Below, piece after piece: positions 24,174 to 36,332 of a DNA stretch of 64,000 nt (position 1 is its first letter; each line of letters starts with the position of its first letter). Source of the DNA: Sanderia malayensis (Eukaryota > Cnidaria > Scyphozoa > Semaeostomeae > Pelagiidae); contig RQOL01000325.1 in assembly GCA_013076295.1 (NCBI GenBank), positions 1 to 64,000 of the forward strand, read 5' to 3'. The notes below the pieces were generated by a model, which was not told the DNA's origin, did no database searches, and was given only the letters and a program-made list of their open reading frames with translations. The position numbers and the translations under genes are program-made.

Positions 24174-25539
24174 GAATTCATGAAAACTGGGAAGTCATTA
24201 AATGTGGGAAGTCAAGAAAAAGTGTGAAATCAAGAAAAAGTGGGAAATAACGCAAAAGTGGGAAGTCATTAAAAGTGGGCAGTCAAGAGAAGATTGGAAG
24301 TAAAGAAAAAACTTGAAGTGAAGAAAACTTTGGAACTCATGAAAAGTGGGAAATCACGAAAAATGGGATTTCAAGAAAAAGAGGGAAGTTATCAAAAGTT
24401 GGAAGTCATTAAAGTGGGCAGTGAAGAAAAAATTGAAAGCCAAGAATAAGTGGAATGTTATCAAAAGTTACAAGTCATCAAACGTGGGAAGTCAGGAAAA
24501 GGTGGGAAGTCATGAAAAGTTGGAAGTCATCAAACGTGGGAAACCATCAAAAGTTGAAAATCATCAAAAGTGGGAAGTCATGAAAAGTGGGAAGTCATCA
24601 AAAGTGGGAAAACATAAAAAAGTGGGAAGTCATGAAAAGTGGGAAATCATCAAAAGTGGGAAAACATAAAAAAGTGGGAAGTCATTAAAAGTGGGCAGTC
24701 AAGAGAAGAAGGGGAGTAAAGAAAAAGTGGAAAGTCAAGAAAAGGTGGGAAGTGAAGAAAATTCTGGAAGTTACCAAAGTTTGAAGTCACCTAACGTGGA
24801 AGACATGAAAAGTGGGAAGTCAAGAAAAAGTGGGAAGTCACGAAAAATGGGAATCATCAAAAGTGGGAAGTAAAGAAAAAGTGGGAAGTCATGAAAAGTG
24901 GGAAATCAAGCAAAAGTGGGAAGTCATTAAAACTGGGCAGTCAAGAGAAACTGGGAAATAAAGAAAAAATTTGAAGTGAAGAAAACGTGGGAACTCATGA
25001 AAAGTGGGAAATCACAAAAAATGGGATTTCAAGAAAAAGAGGGAAGTCATCAAAAGTTGGAAGTCATTAAAGTGGGCAGCGATAAAAAATGGGTAGCCAA
25101 GAATAAGTGGGAAGTCAACAAAAGCCGGAAGTCACCAAAAGTGGGAAATAGAAAAAAAGTGGAAAGTCATCAAAAGTTGGAAGTCATCAAAAGTGGAAGT
25201 CAAGAAAAAGTGGGAAGTCATGAAAAGTGGGAAGTCACCAAAAGTGGGAAATCAAGAAAAAGTGGTAAGTCATCAAAAATTGGAAGTCATTAAAAGTGGA
25301 AAGTCAAGAAAAAGTGGGAAGTCATGAAAAGTGGGAAGTCCTCAAATGTGGGAAGTCAAGAAAAAATGGGAAACAATCAAAAGTTGAAATTTATCAAAAG
25401 TGGGAAGTCATGAAAAGGGGGAAGTCATGAAAACTGGGAAGTCAAGAAAAAGTGGGAAGTCATGAACAGTGGGAAGTCATGAAAACTGGGAAGTCATTAA
25501 ATGTGGGAAGTCATGAAAACTGGGAAGTCATTAAATGTG
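24174..25539 (+). repeat. Linker between the 9.06-kb copies; module shared with about 35.3-36.3 kb
   Basis: Tandem monomers continue without a break. Ordered variants here resemble 35267-36330 and 52100-53240: the AACTTTGG module near 24320, the double AAAACATAAAAAAGT monomers near 24610-24670, and the GCGATAAAAAATGGG variant near 25080. It also carries private changes, such as TTACAAGTC at 24475-24483 where the other copies read TTGGAAGTC. Confidence 0.75.
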
Positions 25540-26187
25540 GGAAGTCAAGAAAAAGTGGGAAGTCAAGAAAAAGTGGGAAATCAAGAAAAAGTGGAGGATT
25601 AGGAAAAACTGGGAAGGCATTAAAACTGGGCAGTCAAGAGGAGATGGGAAGTCAAGAAAAACCGGGAAGTGAAGGAAAGGTGGGAAGTCATGAAAAGTGG
25701 GAAGTCACCAAAAGTGGGAAATTAAAAAAAAATGGAAAGTCATCAAAAGTTGGAAGTCATCAAAAGTGGGAAGTCAAGAAAAAGTGGGAAGTCATGAAAA
25801 GTGGGAAGTCACCAAAAGTGGGAAATGAAGAAAAAGTGGAAAGTCATCAAAAATTGGAAGTCATTAAAAGTGGAAACTTAAGAAAAAGTGGGAAGTCATG
25901 AAAAGTGGGAAGTCGTCAAATGTGGGAAGTCAAGAAAAAATGGGAAACAATCAAAAGTTGAAAATTATCAAAAGTGGGAAGTCAAGAAAAAGTGGGAAGT
26001 CAGGAAAAAGTGGGAGATTAAGAAAAAGTGGGCAGGAATTAAAACTGGGCAGTCAAGAAAAGATGGGAAGTCAAGAAAAAGTGGGAAGTGAAAAAAAAAG
26101 TGGGAAGACATGAAAAGTGGGAAGTCACCAATGGTGAGAAATCAAGGAAAAGTGGAAAGTCATCAAAAGTTGGAAGTCATCAAAAGT
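25520..26187 (+). repeat. 701-bp tandem duplication, copy 1
   Basis: Matches 26221-26887 with an offset of 701, then 700 after a one-base difference. Both contain the GGGAAGTCAAGAAAAACC variant, a GAAGGAAAGG monomer and a long A run. The copies differ at AACTGGGAAGGC against AGTGGAAGGC and at CACCAAAAG against CACCAAAGG. Only one such unit is present at the start of the first 9.06-kb copy. Confidence 0.82.
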
Positions 26188-29100
26188 GGAAAGTCAAGAA
26201 AAAGTGGGAAGTCATGAAAACTGGGAAGTCATTAAATGTGGGAAGTCAAGAAAAAGTGGGAAGTCAAGAAAAAGTGGGAAATCAAGAAAAAGTGGAGGAT
26301 TAGGAAAAAGTGGAAGGCATTAAAACTGGGCAGTCAAGAGGAGATGGGAAGTCAAGAAAAACCGGGAAGTGAAGGAAAGGTGGGAAGTCATGAAAAGTGG
26401 GAAGTCACCAAAGGTGGGAAATTAAAAAAAAAATGGAAAGTCATCAAAAGTTGGAAGTCATCAAAAGTGGGAAGTCAAGAAAAAGTGGGAAGTCATGAAA
26501 AGTGGGAAGTCACCAAAAGTGGGAAATGAAGAAAAAGTGGAAAGTCATCAAAAATTGGAAGTCATTAAAAGTGGAAACTTAAGAAAAAGTGGGAAGTCAT
26601 GAAAAGTGGGAAGTTGTCAAATGTGGGAAGTCAAGAAAAAATGGGAAACAATCAAAAGTTGAAAATTATCAAAAGTGGGAAGTCAAGAAAAAGTGGGAAG
26701 TCAGGAAAAAGTGGGAGATTAAGAAAAAGTGGGCAGGAATTAAAACTGGGCAGTCAAGAAAAGATGGGAAGTCAAGAAAAAGTGGGAAGTGAAAAAAAAA
26801 GTGGGAAGACATGAAAAGTGGGAAGTCACCAAAGGTGAGAAATCAAGGAAAAGTGGAAAGTCATCAAAAGTTGGAAGTCATCAAAGGTGGGAGGTGAGAA
26901 AAAACTGGGAAGTCATTAAAACTGGGCAGTCAAGAGAAGATGGGAAGTCAAGAAAAAGTGGGAAATGAAGAAAAAGTGGGAAGTCATGAAAAGCGGGAAG
27001 TCACCAAAAGTGGAAAATCAAGAAAAGGTGGAAAGTCATCAAAAGTGGGAAGTCATCAAATGTGGGAAGTGGAGAAAAAATGGGAAGTCAAGAAAAAATG
27101 GGAAACTATCAAAAGTTGAAAATCATCAAAAGTGGGAAGTCATGAAAAGTGGGAAGTCTTCAAAAGTGGGAAAACATAAAAATTGGGACGTCATGAAAAG
27201 TGGGAAGTCATCAAAAGTGGGAAAACATAAAAAAGTGGGAAGTCATTAAAAGTGGGCTGTCAAGAGAAGAAGGGAAGTAAAGAAAAAGAGGAAAGTCAAG
27301 AAAAGGTGGGAAGTCATGAAAAGTGGGAAGTCACCAAAAGTGGGAAATCAAGAAAAGTGGGAAGTCAAGAAAAAGTGGGAAGTCATGAAAAGTGGGAAGT
27401 CATGAAAACTGGGAAGTCATTAAATGTGGGAAGTCATGAAAACTGGGAAGACATGAAAAGTGGGAAGTCACCAAAAGTGGGAAATCAAGAAAAAGTGGAA
27501 AGTCATCAAAAATTGGAAGTCATCAAAAGTTGGAAGTCATCAAAAATGGGAAGTCAAGAAAAAGTGGGAAGTCATGAAAAGTGGGAAGTGATGAAAACTG
27601 GGAAGTCATTAAATGTGGGAAGTCAAGAAAAAGTGGGAAGTCATGAAAAGTGGGAAGTCACCAAAAGTGGGAAACCAAGAAAAGATGGAAAGTCATCAAA
27701 AATTGGAAGTCATTAAAAGTGGAAAGTCAAGAAAAAGTGGGAAGTCATGAAAAGTGGGAAGTCATTAAATGTGGGAAGTCATGAAAACTGGGAAGACATG
27801 AAAAGTGGGAAGTCACCAAAAGTGGGAAATCAAGAAAAAGTGGAAAGTCATCAAAAATTGGAAGTCATCAAAAGTTGGAAGTCATCAAAAATGGGAAGTC
27901 AAGAAAAAGTGGGAAGTCATGAAAAGTGGGAAGTGATGAAACCTGGGAAGTCATTAAATGTGGGAAGTCAAGAAAAAATGGGAAGTCAAGAAAAAGTGGG
28001 AAGTGAAGAAAAGTGGGAAGTGAAGAAAAAGTGGGAGGTCATGAAAAGTGGGAAGTCACCAAAAGTGGGTAATCAAGAAAAAAAGGAAAGTCATCAAAAA
28101 TTGGAAGTCACCAAAAGTGGGAAGTCAAGAAAAAGTGGGAAGTCATGAAAAGTGGGAAGTCATTAAATGTGGGAATTGAAGAAAAAATGGGAAGTCAAGA
28201 ATAAGTGGGAAACAATAAAAAGTTGAAAATTATCAAAAGTGGAAAGTCTTCAAAAGTTGGAAGTCATCCAAACTGGGAAGTCAAGAAAAAATGGGAAGTC
28301 ATGAAAAGTGGGAAGTCATGAAAACTGGGAAGTCATTAAATGTGAGACGTCAAGAAAAAGTGGGAAGTCAAGAAAAAGTGGGAAGTCAAGAAAAAGTGGG
28401 AAGGCATTAAAACTGGGCAGTCAAGAGAAGATGGGAAGTCAAGAAAAAGTGGGCAGTCAAGAAAAAGTGGGAAGTCATGAAAAGTGGGAAGTCACCAAAA
28501 GTGGGAATCATCAAAGGTGGGAAGTGAAGAAAAAGTGGGAATTCATGAAAACTGGGAAGTCATTAAATGTGGGAAGTCAAGAAAAAGTGGGAAATCAAGA
28601 AAAAGTGGGAAATAAAGCAAAAGTGGGAAGTCATTAAAACTGGGCAGTCAAGAGAAGATGGGAAGTAAAGAAAAAATTTGAAGTGAAGAAAACTTTGGAA
28701 CTCATGAAAAGTGGGAATCACAAAAAGTGGGATTTCAAGAAAAAGAGGGAAGTTATCAAAAGTTGGAAGTCATTAAAGTGGGCAGTGAAGAAAAAATGGA
28801 AAGCCAAGAATAAGTGGGATGTTATCAAAAGTTGGAAGTCATCAAACGTGGGAAGTCAGGAAAAGGTGGGAAGTCATGAATAGTTGGAAGTCATCAAACG
28901 TGGGAAACCATCAAAAGTTGAAAATCATCAAAAGTGGGAAGTCATGAAAAGTGGGAAGTGAAGAAAATTCTGGAAGTTACCAAATTTTGAAGTCACCTAA
29001 CGTGGAAGTCATCAAAAGTGGGAAGTCAAGAAAAAGTGGGAAGTCACGAAAAATGGGAATCATCAAAAGTGGGAAGTAAAGAAAAAGTGGGAGGTCATGA

Positions 29101-32100
29101 AAAGTGGAAAATCAAGCAAAAGTGGGAAGTCATTAAAACTGGGCAGTCAAGAGAAAATGGGAAGTAAAGAAAAAATTTGAAGCGAAGAAAACGTGGGAAC
29201 TCATAAAAAGTGGGAAATCACAAAAAATGGGATTTCAAGAAAAAGAGGGAAGTCATCAAAAGTTGGAAGTCATCAAAAATGGGAAGTCAAGAAAAAGTGG
29301 GAAGTCATGAAAAGTGGGAAGTGATGAAAACTGGGAAGTCATTAAATGTGGGAAGTCAAGAAAAAGTGGGAAGTCACCAAAAGTGGGAAATCAAGAAAAG
29401 ATGGAAAGTCATCAAAAATTGGAAGTCATTAAAAGTGGAAAGTCAAGAAAAAGTGGGAAGTCATGAAAAGTGGGAAGTCAAGAAAAAGTGGGAAGTCATG
29501 AAAAGTGGGAAGTCATGAAAACTGGGAAGTCATTAAATGTGGGAAGTCATGAAAACTGGGAAGACATGAAAAGTGGGAAGTCACCAAAAGTGGGAAATAA
29601 AGAAAAAGTGGAAAGTCATCAAAAATTGGAAGTCATCAAAAGTTGGAAGTCATCACAAATGGGAAGTCAAGAAAAAGTGGGAAGTCATGAAAAGCGGGAA
29701 GTGATGAAAACTGGGAAGTCATTAAATGTGGGAAGTCAAGAAAAAGTGGGAAGTCACCAAAAGTGGGAAATCAAGAAAAGATGGAAAGTCATCAAAAATT
29801 GGAAGTCATTAAAAGTGGAAAGTCAAGAAAAAGTGGGAAGTGAAGAAAAGTGGGAAGTGAAGAAAAAGTGGGAGGTCATGAAAAGTGGGAAGTCACCAAA
29901 AGTGGGAAATCAAGAAAAAAAGGAAAGTCATCAAAAATTGGAAGTCACCAAAAGTGGGAAGTCAAGAAAAAGTGGGAAGTCATGAAAAGTGGGAAGTCAT
30001 TAAATGTGGGAATTGAAGAAAAAATGGGAAGTCAAGAAAAAGTGGGAAACAATAAAAAGTTGAAAATTATCAAAAGTGGGAAGTCATGAAAAGTGGGGAG
30101 TCATGAAAACTGGGAAGTCATGAAAAGTGGGAAGTCATAGAAAATGGGATTTCAAGAAAAAGAAGGAAGTGATCAAAAGTTGAAATTCATTAAAATGGGC
30201 AACGAAAAAAAAATGGGTAGCCAAGAATAAGTGGGAAGTCATCAAAAGCCGGAAGTCACCAAAAGTGGGAAATCAAAAAAAGTGGAAAGTCTTCAAAAGT
30301 TGGAAGTCATCCAAACTGGGAAGTCAAGAAAAAATGGGAAGTCATGAAAAGTGGGAAGTCATGAAAACTGGGAAGTCATTAAATGTGAGACGTCAAGAAA
30401 AAGTGGGAAGTCAAGAAAAAGTGGGAAGTCAAGAAAAAGTGGGAAGGCATTAAAACTGGGCAGTCAAGAGAAGATGGGAAATCAAGAAAAAGTGGGAAGT
30501 CAAGAAAAAGTGGGAAGTCATGAAAAGTGGGAAGTCACCAAAAGTGGGAATCATCAAAGGTGGGAAGTGAAGAAAAAGTGGGAATTCATGAAAACTGGGA
30601 AGTCATTAAATGTGGGAAGTCAAGAAAAAGTGGGAAATCAAGAAAAAGTGGGAAATAAAGCAAAAGTGGGAAGTCATTAAAACTGGGCAGTCAAGAGAAG
30701 ATGGGAAGTAAAGAAAAAATTTGAAGTGAAGAAAACTTTGGAACTCATGAAAAGTGGCAAATCACAAAAAGTGGGATTTCAAGAAAAAGAAAGAAGTTAT
30801 CAAAAGTTGGAAGTCATTAAAATGGGCAGTGAAGAAAAAATGGAAAGCCAAGAATAAGTGGGATGTTATCAAAAGTTGGAAGTCATCAAACGTGGGAAGT
30901 CAGGAAAAGGTGGGAAGTCATGAATAGTTGGAAGTCATCAAACGTGGGAAACCATCAAAAGTTGAAAATCATCAAAAGTGGGAAGTCATGAAAAGTGGGA
31001 AGTGAAGAAAATTCTGGAAGTTACCAAATTTTGAAGTCACCTAACGTGGAAGTCATCAAAAGTGGGAAGTCAAGAAAAAGTGGGAAGTCACGAAAAATGG
31101 GAATCATCAAAAGTGGGAAGTAAAAAAAAAGTGGGAGGTCATGAAAAGTGGAAAATCAAGCAAAAGTGGGAAGTCATTAAAACTGGGCAGTGAAGAGAAA
31201 ATGGGAAGTAAAGAAAAAATTTGAAGCGAAGAAAACGTGGGAACTCATAAAAAGTGGGAAATCACAAAAAATGGGATTTCAAGAAAAAGAGGGAAGTCAT
31301 CAAAAGTTGGAGGGCATTAAAGTGGGCAGCGATAAAAAATGGGTAGCCAAGAATAAGTGGGAAGTCAACAAAAGCCGGAAGTCCCCAAAAGTGGGAAATA
31401 AAAAAAAAGTAGAAAGTCATCAAAAGTTGGAAGTCATCAAACCTGGGAAGTCAAGAAAAAGTGGGAAGTCATGAAAAGTGGGAAGTCACCAAAAGTGGGA
31501 AATCAAGAAAAAGTGGAAAGTCATCAAAAATTGGAAGTCATAAAAAGTGGGAGGTCAAGAAAAAGTGGGAAGTCATGAAAAGTGGGAAGTCAAGAAAAAG
31601 TGGGAAGTCATGAAAAGTGGGAAGTCATGAAAACTGGGAAGTCTTTAAATGTGGGAATCATCAAAAGTGGGAAGTAAAGAAAAAGTGGGAAGTCATTAAA
31701 AGTGGGAACTCAAGCAAAAGTGGGAAGTAAAGAAAAAGTGGGAAGTCATGAAAAGTGGGAAATCAAGCAAAAGTGGGAAGTCATTAAAACTGGGCAGTCA
31801 TAAGAAAATGGGAAGTAAAGAAAAATTTTGAAGTGAAGAAAACGTGGGAACTCATGAAAAGTGGGAAATCACAAAAAATGGGATTTCAAGAAAAAGAAGG
31901 AAGTCATCAAAAGTTGGAATTCATTAAAGTGGGCAGCGAAGAAAAAATGTGTAGCCAAGAATAAGTGGGAAGTCAACAAAAGCCGGAAGTCACCAAAAGT
32001 GGGAAATAAAAAAAAGTGGAAAGTCATTAAAAGTTGGAAGTCATCAAACCTGGGAAGTCAAGAAAAATTGGGAAGTCATGAAAACTGGGAAGTCATTAAG

Positions 32101-32680
32101 TGTGGGAAGTCAAGAAAAAATGGGAAGTCAAGAAAAAGTGGGAGATCAAGAAAAAGTGGAGGATTAAGAAAAAGTGGGAAGGCATTAAAACTGGGCCGTC
32201 AAGAGAAGATGGGAAGTCAAGAAAAAGCGGGAAGTGAAGGAAAGGTGGGAAATCATGAAAAGTGGGAAGTCACCAAAGGTGGGAAATAAAAAAAAGTGGA
32301 AAGTCATCAAACGTTGGAAGTCATCAAAAGTGGAAGTCAAAAAAAAGTGGGAAGTCATCAAAAGCCGGAAGGCACCAAAAATTGGAAATCAAAAAAAGTG
32401 GAAAGTATCAAGAGTTGGAAGTCATCAAAACTGGGAAGTGAAGAAAAAATGGGAAGTCATGAAAAGTGGGAAGTCATGAAAACTGGGAAGTCATTAAATG
32501 TGAGAAGTCAAGAAAAAGTGGGAAGTCAGGAAAAAGTGGGAAGTCAAGAAAAAGTGGGAAGGCATTAAAACTGGGCAGTCAAGAGAAGATGGGAAGTCAA
32601 GAAAAAGTGGGAAGTCAAGAAAAAGTGGGAAGACATGAAAAGTGAGAAGTCACCAAAAGTGGGAAATCAAGAAAAAGTGG
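25540..32680 (+). repeat. 9.06-kb tandem duplication, copy 2
   Basis: Partner of 17060-24173. Compared with copy 1 it has an extra 701-bp unit near its start, lacks 70 bp near 27355, 52 bp near 27755 and about 550 bp near 32350, and carries a few point changes (GGAGGGC near 31310). The 70- and 52-bp differences equal whole sets of 17- and 18-bp monomers. The right limit is where the copies part after AATCAAGAAAAAGTGG (24173 and 32680). Confidence 0.88.
26221..26887 (+). repeat. 701-bp tandem duplication, copy 2
   Basis: Partner of 25520-26187. After about 26887 the sequence follows the continuation of the 17.7-kb copy (GAGGTGAGAAAAAACTGG). The duplicated unit was therefore added in place, and the second copy kept the original right-hand context. 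Confidence 0.82.
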
Positions 32681-32898
32681 AAAGTCATCAAAAATTGGAA
32701 GTCATCAAAAGTTGGAAGTCATCAAAAATGGGAAGTCATGAAAAGTGGGAAGTCATTAAATGTGGGAATTGAAGAAAAAATGGGAAGTCAAGAAAAAGTG
32801 GGAAGTCAAGAAAAAGTGGGAAGTCAAGAAAAAGTGGGAAGGCATTAAAACTGGGCAGTCAAGAGAAGATGGGAAGTCAAGAAAAAGTGGGAAGTCAA

Positions 32899-35800
32899 GA
32901 AAAATTGGGAAGTCATGAAAAGTGGGAAGTCACCAAAAGTGGGAATCATCAAAGGTGGGAGTGAAGAAAAAGTGGGAATTCATGAAAACTGGGAAGTCAT
33001 TAAATGTAGGAAGTCAAGAAAAAGTGGGAAATCAAGAAAAAGTGGGAAATAAAGCAAAAGTGGGAAGTCATTAAAACTGGGCAGTCAAGAGAAAATGGGA
33101 AGTAAAGAAAAAATTTGAAGTGAAGAAAACTTTGGAATTCATGAAAAGTGGGAAATCACAAAAAGTGGGATTTCAAGAAAAAGAGGGAAGTTATCAAAAG
33201 TTGGAAGTCATTAAAGTGGGCAGTGAAGAAAAAATGGAAAGCCAAGAATAAGTGGGATGTTATCAAAAGTTGGAAGTCATCAAACGTGGGAAGTCAGGAA
33301 AAGGTGGGAAGTCACGAAAAATGGGAATCATCAAAAGTGGGAAGTAAAGAAAAAGTGGGAGGTCATGAAAAGTGGAAAATCAAGCAAAAGTGGGAAGCCA
33401 TTAAAACTGGGCAGTCAAGAGAAAATGGGAAGTAAAGAAAAAATTTGAAGCGAAGAAAACGTGGGAACTCATAAAAAGTGGGAAATCACAAAAAATGGGA
33501 TTTCAAGAAAAAGAGGGAAGTCATCAAAAGTTGGAAGTCATTAAAGTGGGCAGCGATAAAAAATGGGTAGCCAAGAATAAGTGGGAAGTCAACAAAAGCC
33601 GGAAGTCCCCAAAAGTGGGAAATAAAAAAAAAGTAGAAAGTCATCAAAAGTTGGAAGTCATCAAACCTGGGAAGTCAAGAAAAGATGGGAAGTCATGAAA
33701 AGTGGGAAGTCACCAAAAGTGGGAAATCAAGAAAAAGTGGAAAGTCATCAAAAATTGGAAGTCATGAAAAGTGGGAGGTCAAGAAAAAGTGGGAAGTCAT
33801 GAAAAGTGGGAAGTCAAGAAAAAGTGGGAAGTCATGAAAAGTGGGAAGTCATGAAAACTGGGAAGTCTTTAAATGTGGGAATCATCAAAAGTGGGAAGTA
33901 AAGAAAAAGTGGGAAGTCATTAAAAGTGGAAACTCAAGCAAAAGTGGGAAGTAAAGAAAAAGTGGGAAGTCATGAAAAGTGGGAAATCAAGCAAAAGTGG
34001 GAAGTCATTAAAACTGGGCAGTCAAGAGAAAATGGGAAGTAAAGAAAAATTTTGAAGTGAAGAAAACGTGGGAACTCATGAAAAGTGGGAAATCACAAAA
34101 AATGGGATTTCAAGAAAAAGAAGGAAGTCATCAAAAGTTGGAATTCATTAAAGTGGGCAGCGAAGAAAAAATGTGTAGCCAAGAATAAGTGGGAAGTCAA
34201 CAAAAGCCGGAAGTCACCAAAAGTGGGAAATAAAAAAAAGTGGAAAGTCATTAAAAGTTGGAAGTCATCAAACCTGGGAAGTCAAGAAAAATTGGGAAGT
34301 CATGAAAACTGGGAAATCATTAAGTGTGGGAAGTCAAGAAAAAGTGGGAAGTCAAGAAAACGTGGGAGATCAAGAAAAAGTGGAGGATTAAGAAAAAGTG
34401 GGAAGGCATTAAAACTGGGCCGTCAAGAGAAGATGGGAAGTCAAGAAAAAGCGGGAAGTGAAGGAAAGGTGGGAAATCATGAAAAGTGGGAAGTCACCAA
34501 AGGTGGGAAATAAAAAAAAAGTGGAAAGTCATCAAACGTTGGAAGTTATCAAAAGTGGAAGTCAAGAAAAAGTGGGAAGTCATGAAAAGTGGGAAGTCAC
34601 CAAAAGTGGGAAATCAAGAAAAGTGGAAAGTCATCAAAAATAGGAAGTCATTAAAAGTGGGAAGTCAAGAAAAAGTGGGAAGTCATGAAAAGTGGGAAGT
34701 CCTCAAATGTGGGAAGTCAAGAAAAAATGGGAAACAATCAAAAGTTGAAATTTAGCAAAAGTGGGAAGTCATGAAAAGTGGGAAGTCATGAAAACTGGGA
34801 AGTCATGAAAAGTGGGAAGTCACAGAAAATGGGATTTCAAGAAAAAGAAGGAAGTGATCAAAAGTTGAAAGTCATTAAAATAGGCAGCGAAGAAAAAATG
34901 GGTAGCCAAGAATAAGTGGAAGATCATCAAAAGCCGGAAGTCACCAAAAATGGGAAATCAAAAAAAGTGGAAAGTCTTCAAAAGTTGGAAGTCATCAAAA
35001 CTGGGAAGTCAAGAATAAATGGGAAGTCATGAAAAGTGCGAAGTCATGAAAACTGGGAAGTCATTAAATTTGAGAAGTCAAGAAAAAGTGGGAAGTCAAG
35101 AAAAAGTGGGAAGTCAAGAAAAAGTGGGAAGGCATTAAAACTGGGCAGTCAAGAGAAGATGGGAAGTCAAGAAAAAGTGGGAAGTCAAGAAAAAGTGGGA
35201 AGTCATGAAAAGTGGGAAGTCACCAAAAGTGGGAATCATCAAAAGTGGGAAGTGAAGAAAAAGTGGGAAGTCATGAAAACCGGGAAATCATTAAATGTGG
35301 GAAGTCAAGAAAAAGTGGGAAATCAAGAAAAAGTGGGAAATAACGCAAAAGTGGGAAGTCATTAGAAGTGGGCAGTCAAGAGAAGATAGGAAGTAAAGAA
35401 AAAATTTGAAGTGAGGAAAACTTTGGAACTCATGAAAAGTGGGAAATCACGAAAAATGGGATTTCAAGAAAAAGAGGGAAGTTATCAAAAGTTGGAAGTC
35501 CTTAAAGTGGGCAGTGAAGAAAAAATTGAAAGCCAAGAATAAGTGGAATGTTATCAAAAGTTGGAAGTCATCAAACGTGGGAAGTCAGGAAAAGGTGGGA
35601 AGTCATGAAAAGTTGGAAGTCATCAAACGTGGGAAACCATCAAAAGTTGAAAATCATCAAAAGTGGGAAGTCATGAAAAGTGGGAAGTCATCAAAAGTGG
35701 GAAAACATAAAAAAGTGGGAAGTCATGAAAAGTGGGAAATCATCAAAAGTGGGAAAACATAAAAAAGTGGGAAGTCATTAAAAGTGGGCAGTCAAGAGAA

Positions 35801-36332
35801 GAAGGGGAGTAAAGAAAAAGTGGAAGGTCAAGAAAAGGTGGGAAGTCACGAAAAATGGGAATCATCAAAAGTGGGAAGTAAAGAAAAAGTGGGAAGTCAT
35901 GAAAAGTGGGAAATCAAGCAAAAGTGGGAAGTCATTAAAACTGGGCAGTCAAGAGAAAATGGGAAGTAAAGAAAAAATTTGAAGTGAAGAAAACGTGGGA
36001 ACTCATGAAAAGTGGGAAATCACAAAAAATGGGATTTCAAGAAAAAGAGGGAAGTCATCAAAAGTTGGAAGTCATTAAAGTGGGCAGCGATAAAAAATGG
36101 GTAGCCAAGAATAAGTGGGAAGTCAACAAAAGCCGGAAGTCACCAAAAGTGGGAAATAGAAAAAAGTGGAAAGTCATCAAAAGTTGGAAGTCATCAAAAG
36201 TGGAAGTCAAGAAAAAGTGGGAAGTCATGAAAAGTGGGAAGTCACCAAAAGTGGGAAATCAAGAAAAAGTGGAAAGTGATCAAAAATTGGAAGTCATTAA
36301 AAGTGGAAAGTCAAGAAAAAGTGGGAAGTCAT
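32899..36332 (+). repeat. P-Q unit, first copy (3,434 bp)
   Basis: The first P-Q of a P-Q-P-P-Q arrangement. Its P part (about 32899-34451) recurs at offset 3434 and again at 4772. Its Q part (about 34452-36332) recurs at offset about 4770. The match to the next copy begins at the AAAATTGGG monomer (32901 and 36335). P holds the AACTTTGG and GCGAAGAAAACG modules; Q holds the AAAACATAAAAAAGT monomers (35702-35765). Confidence 0.87.
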
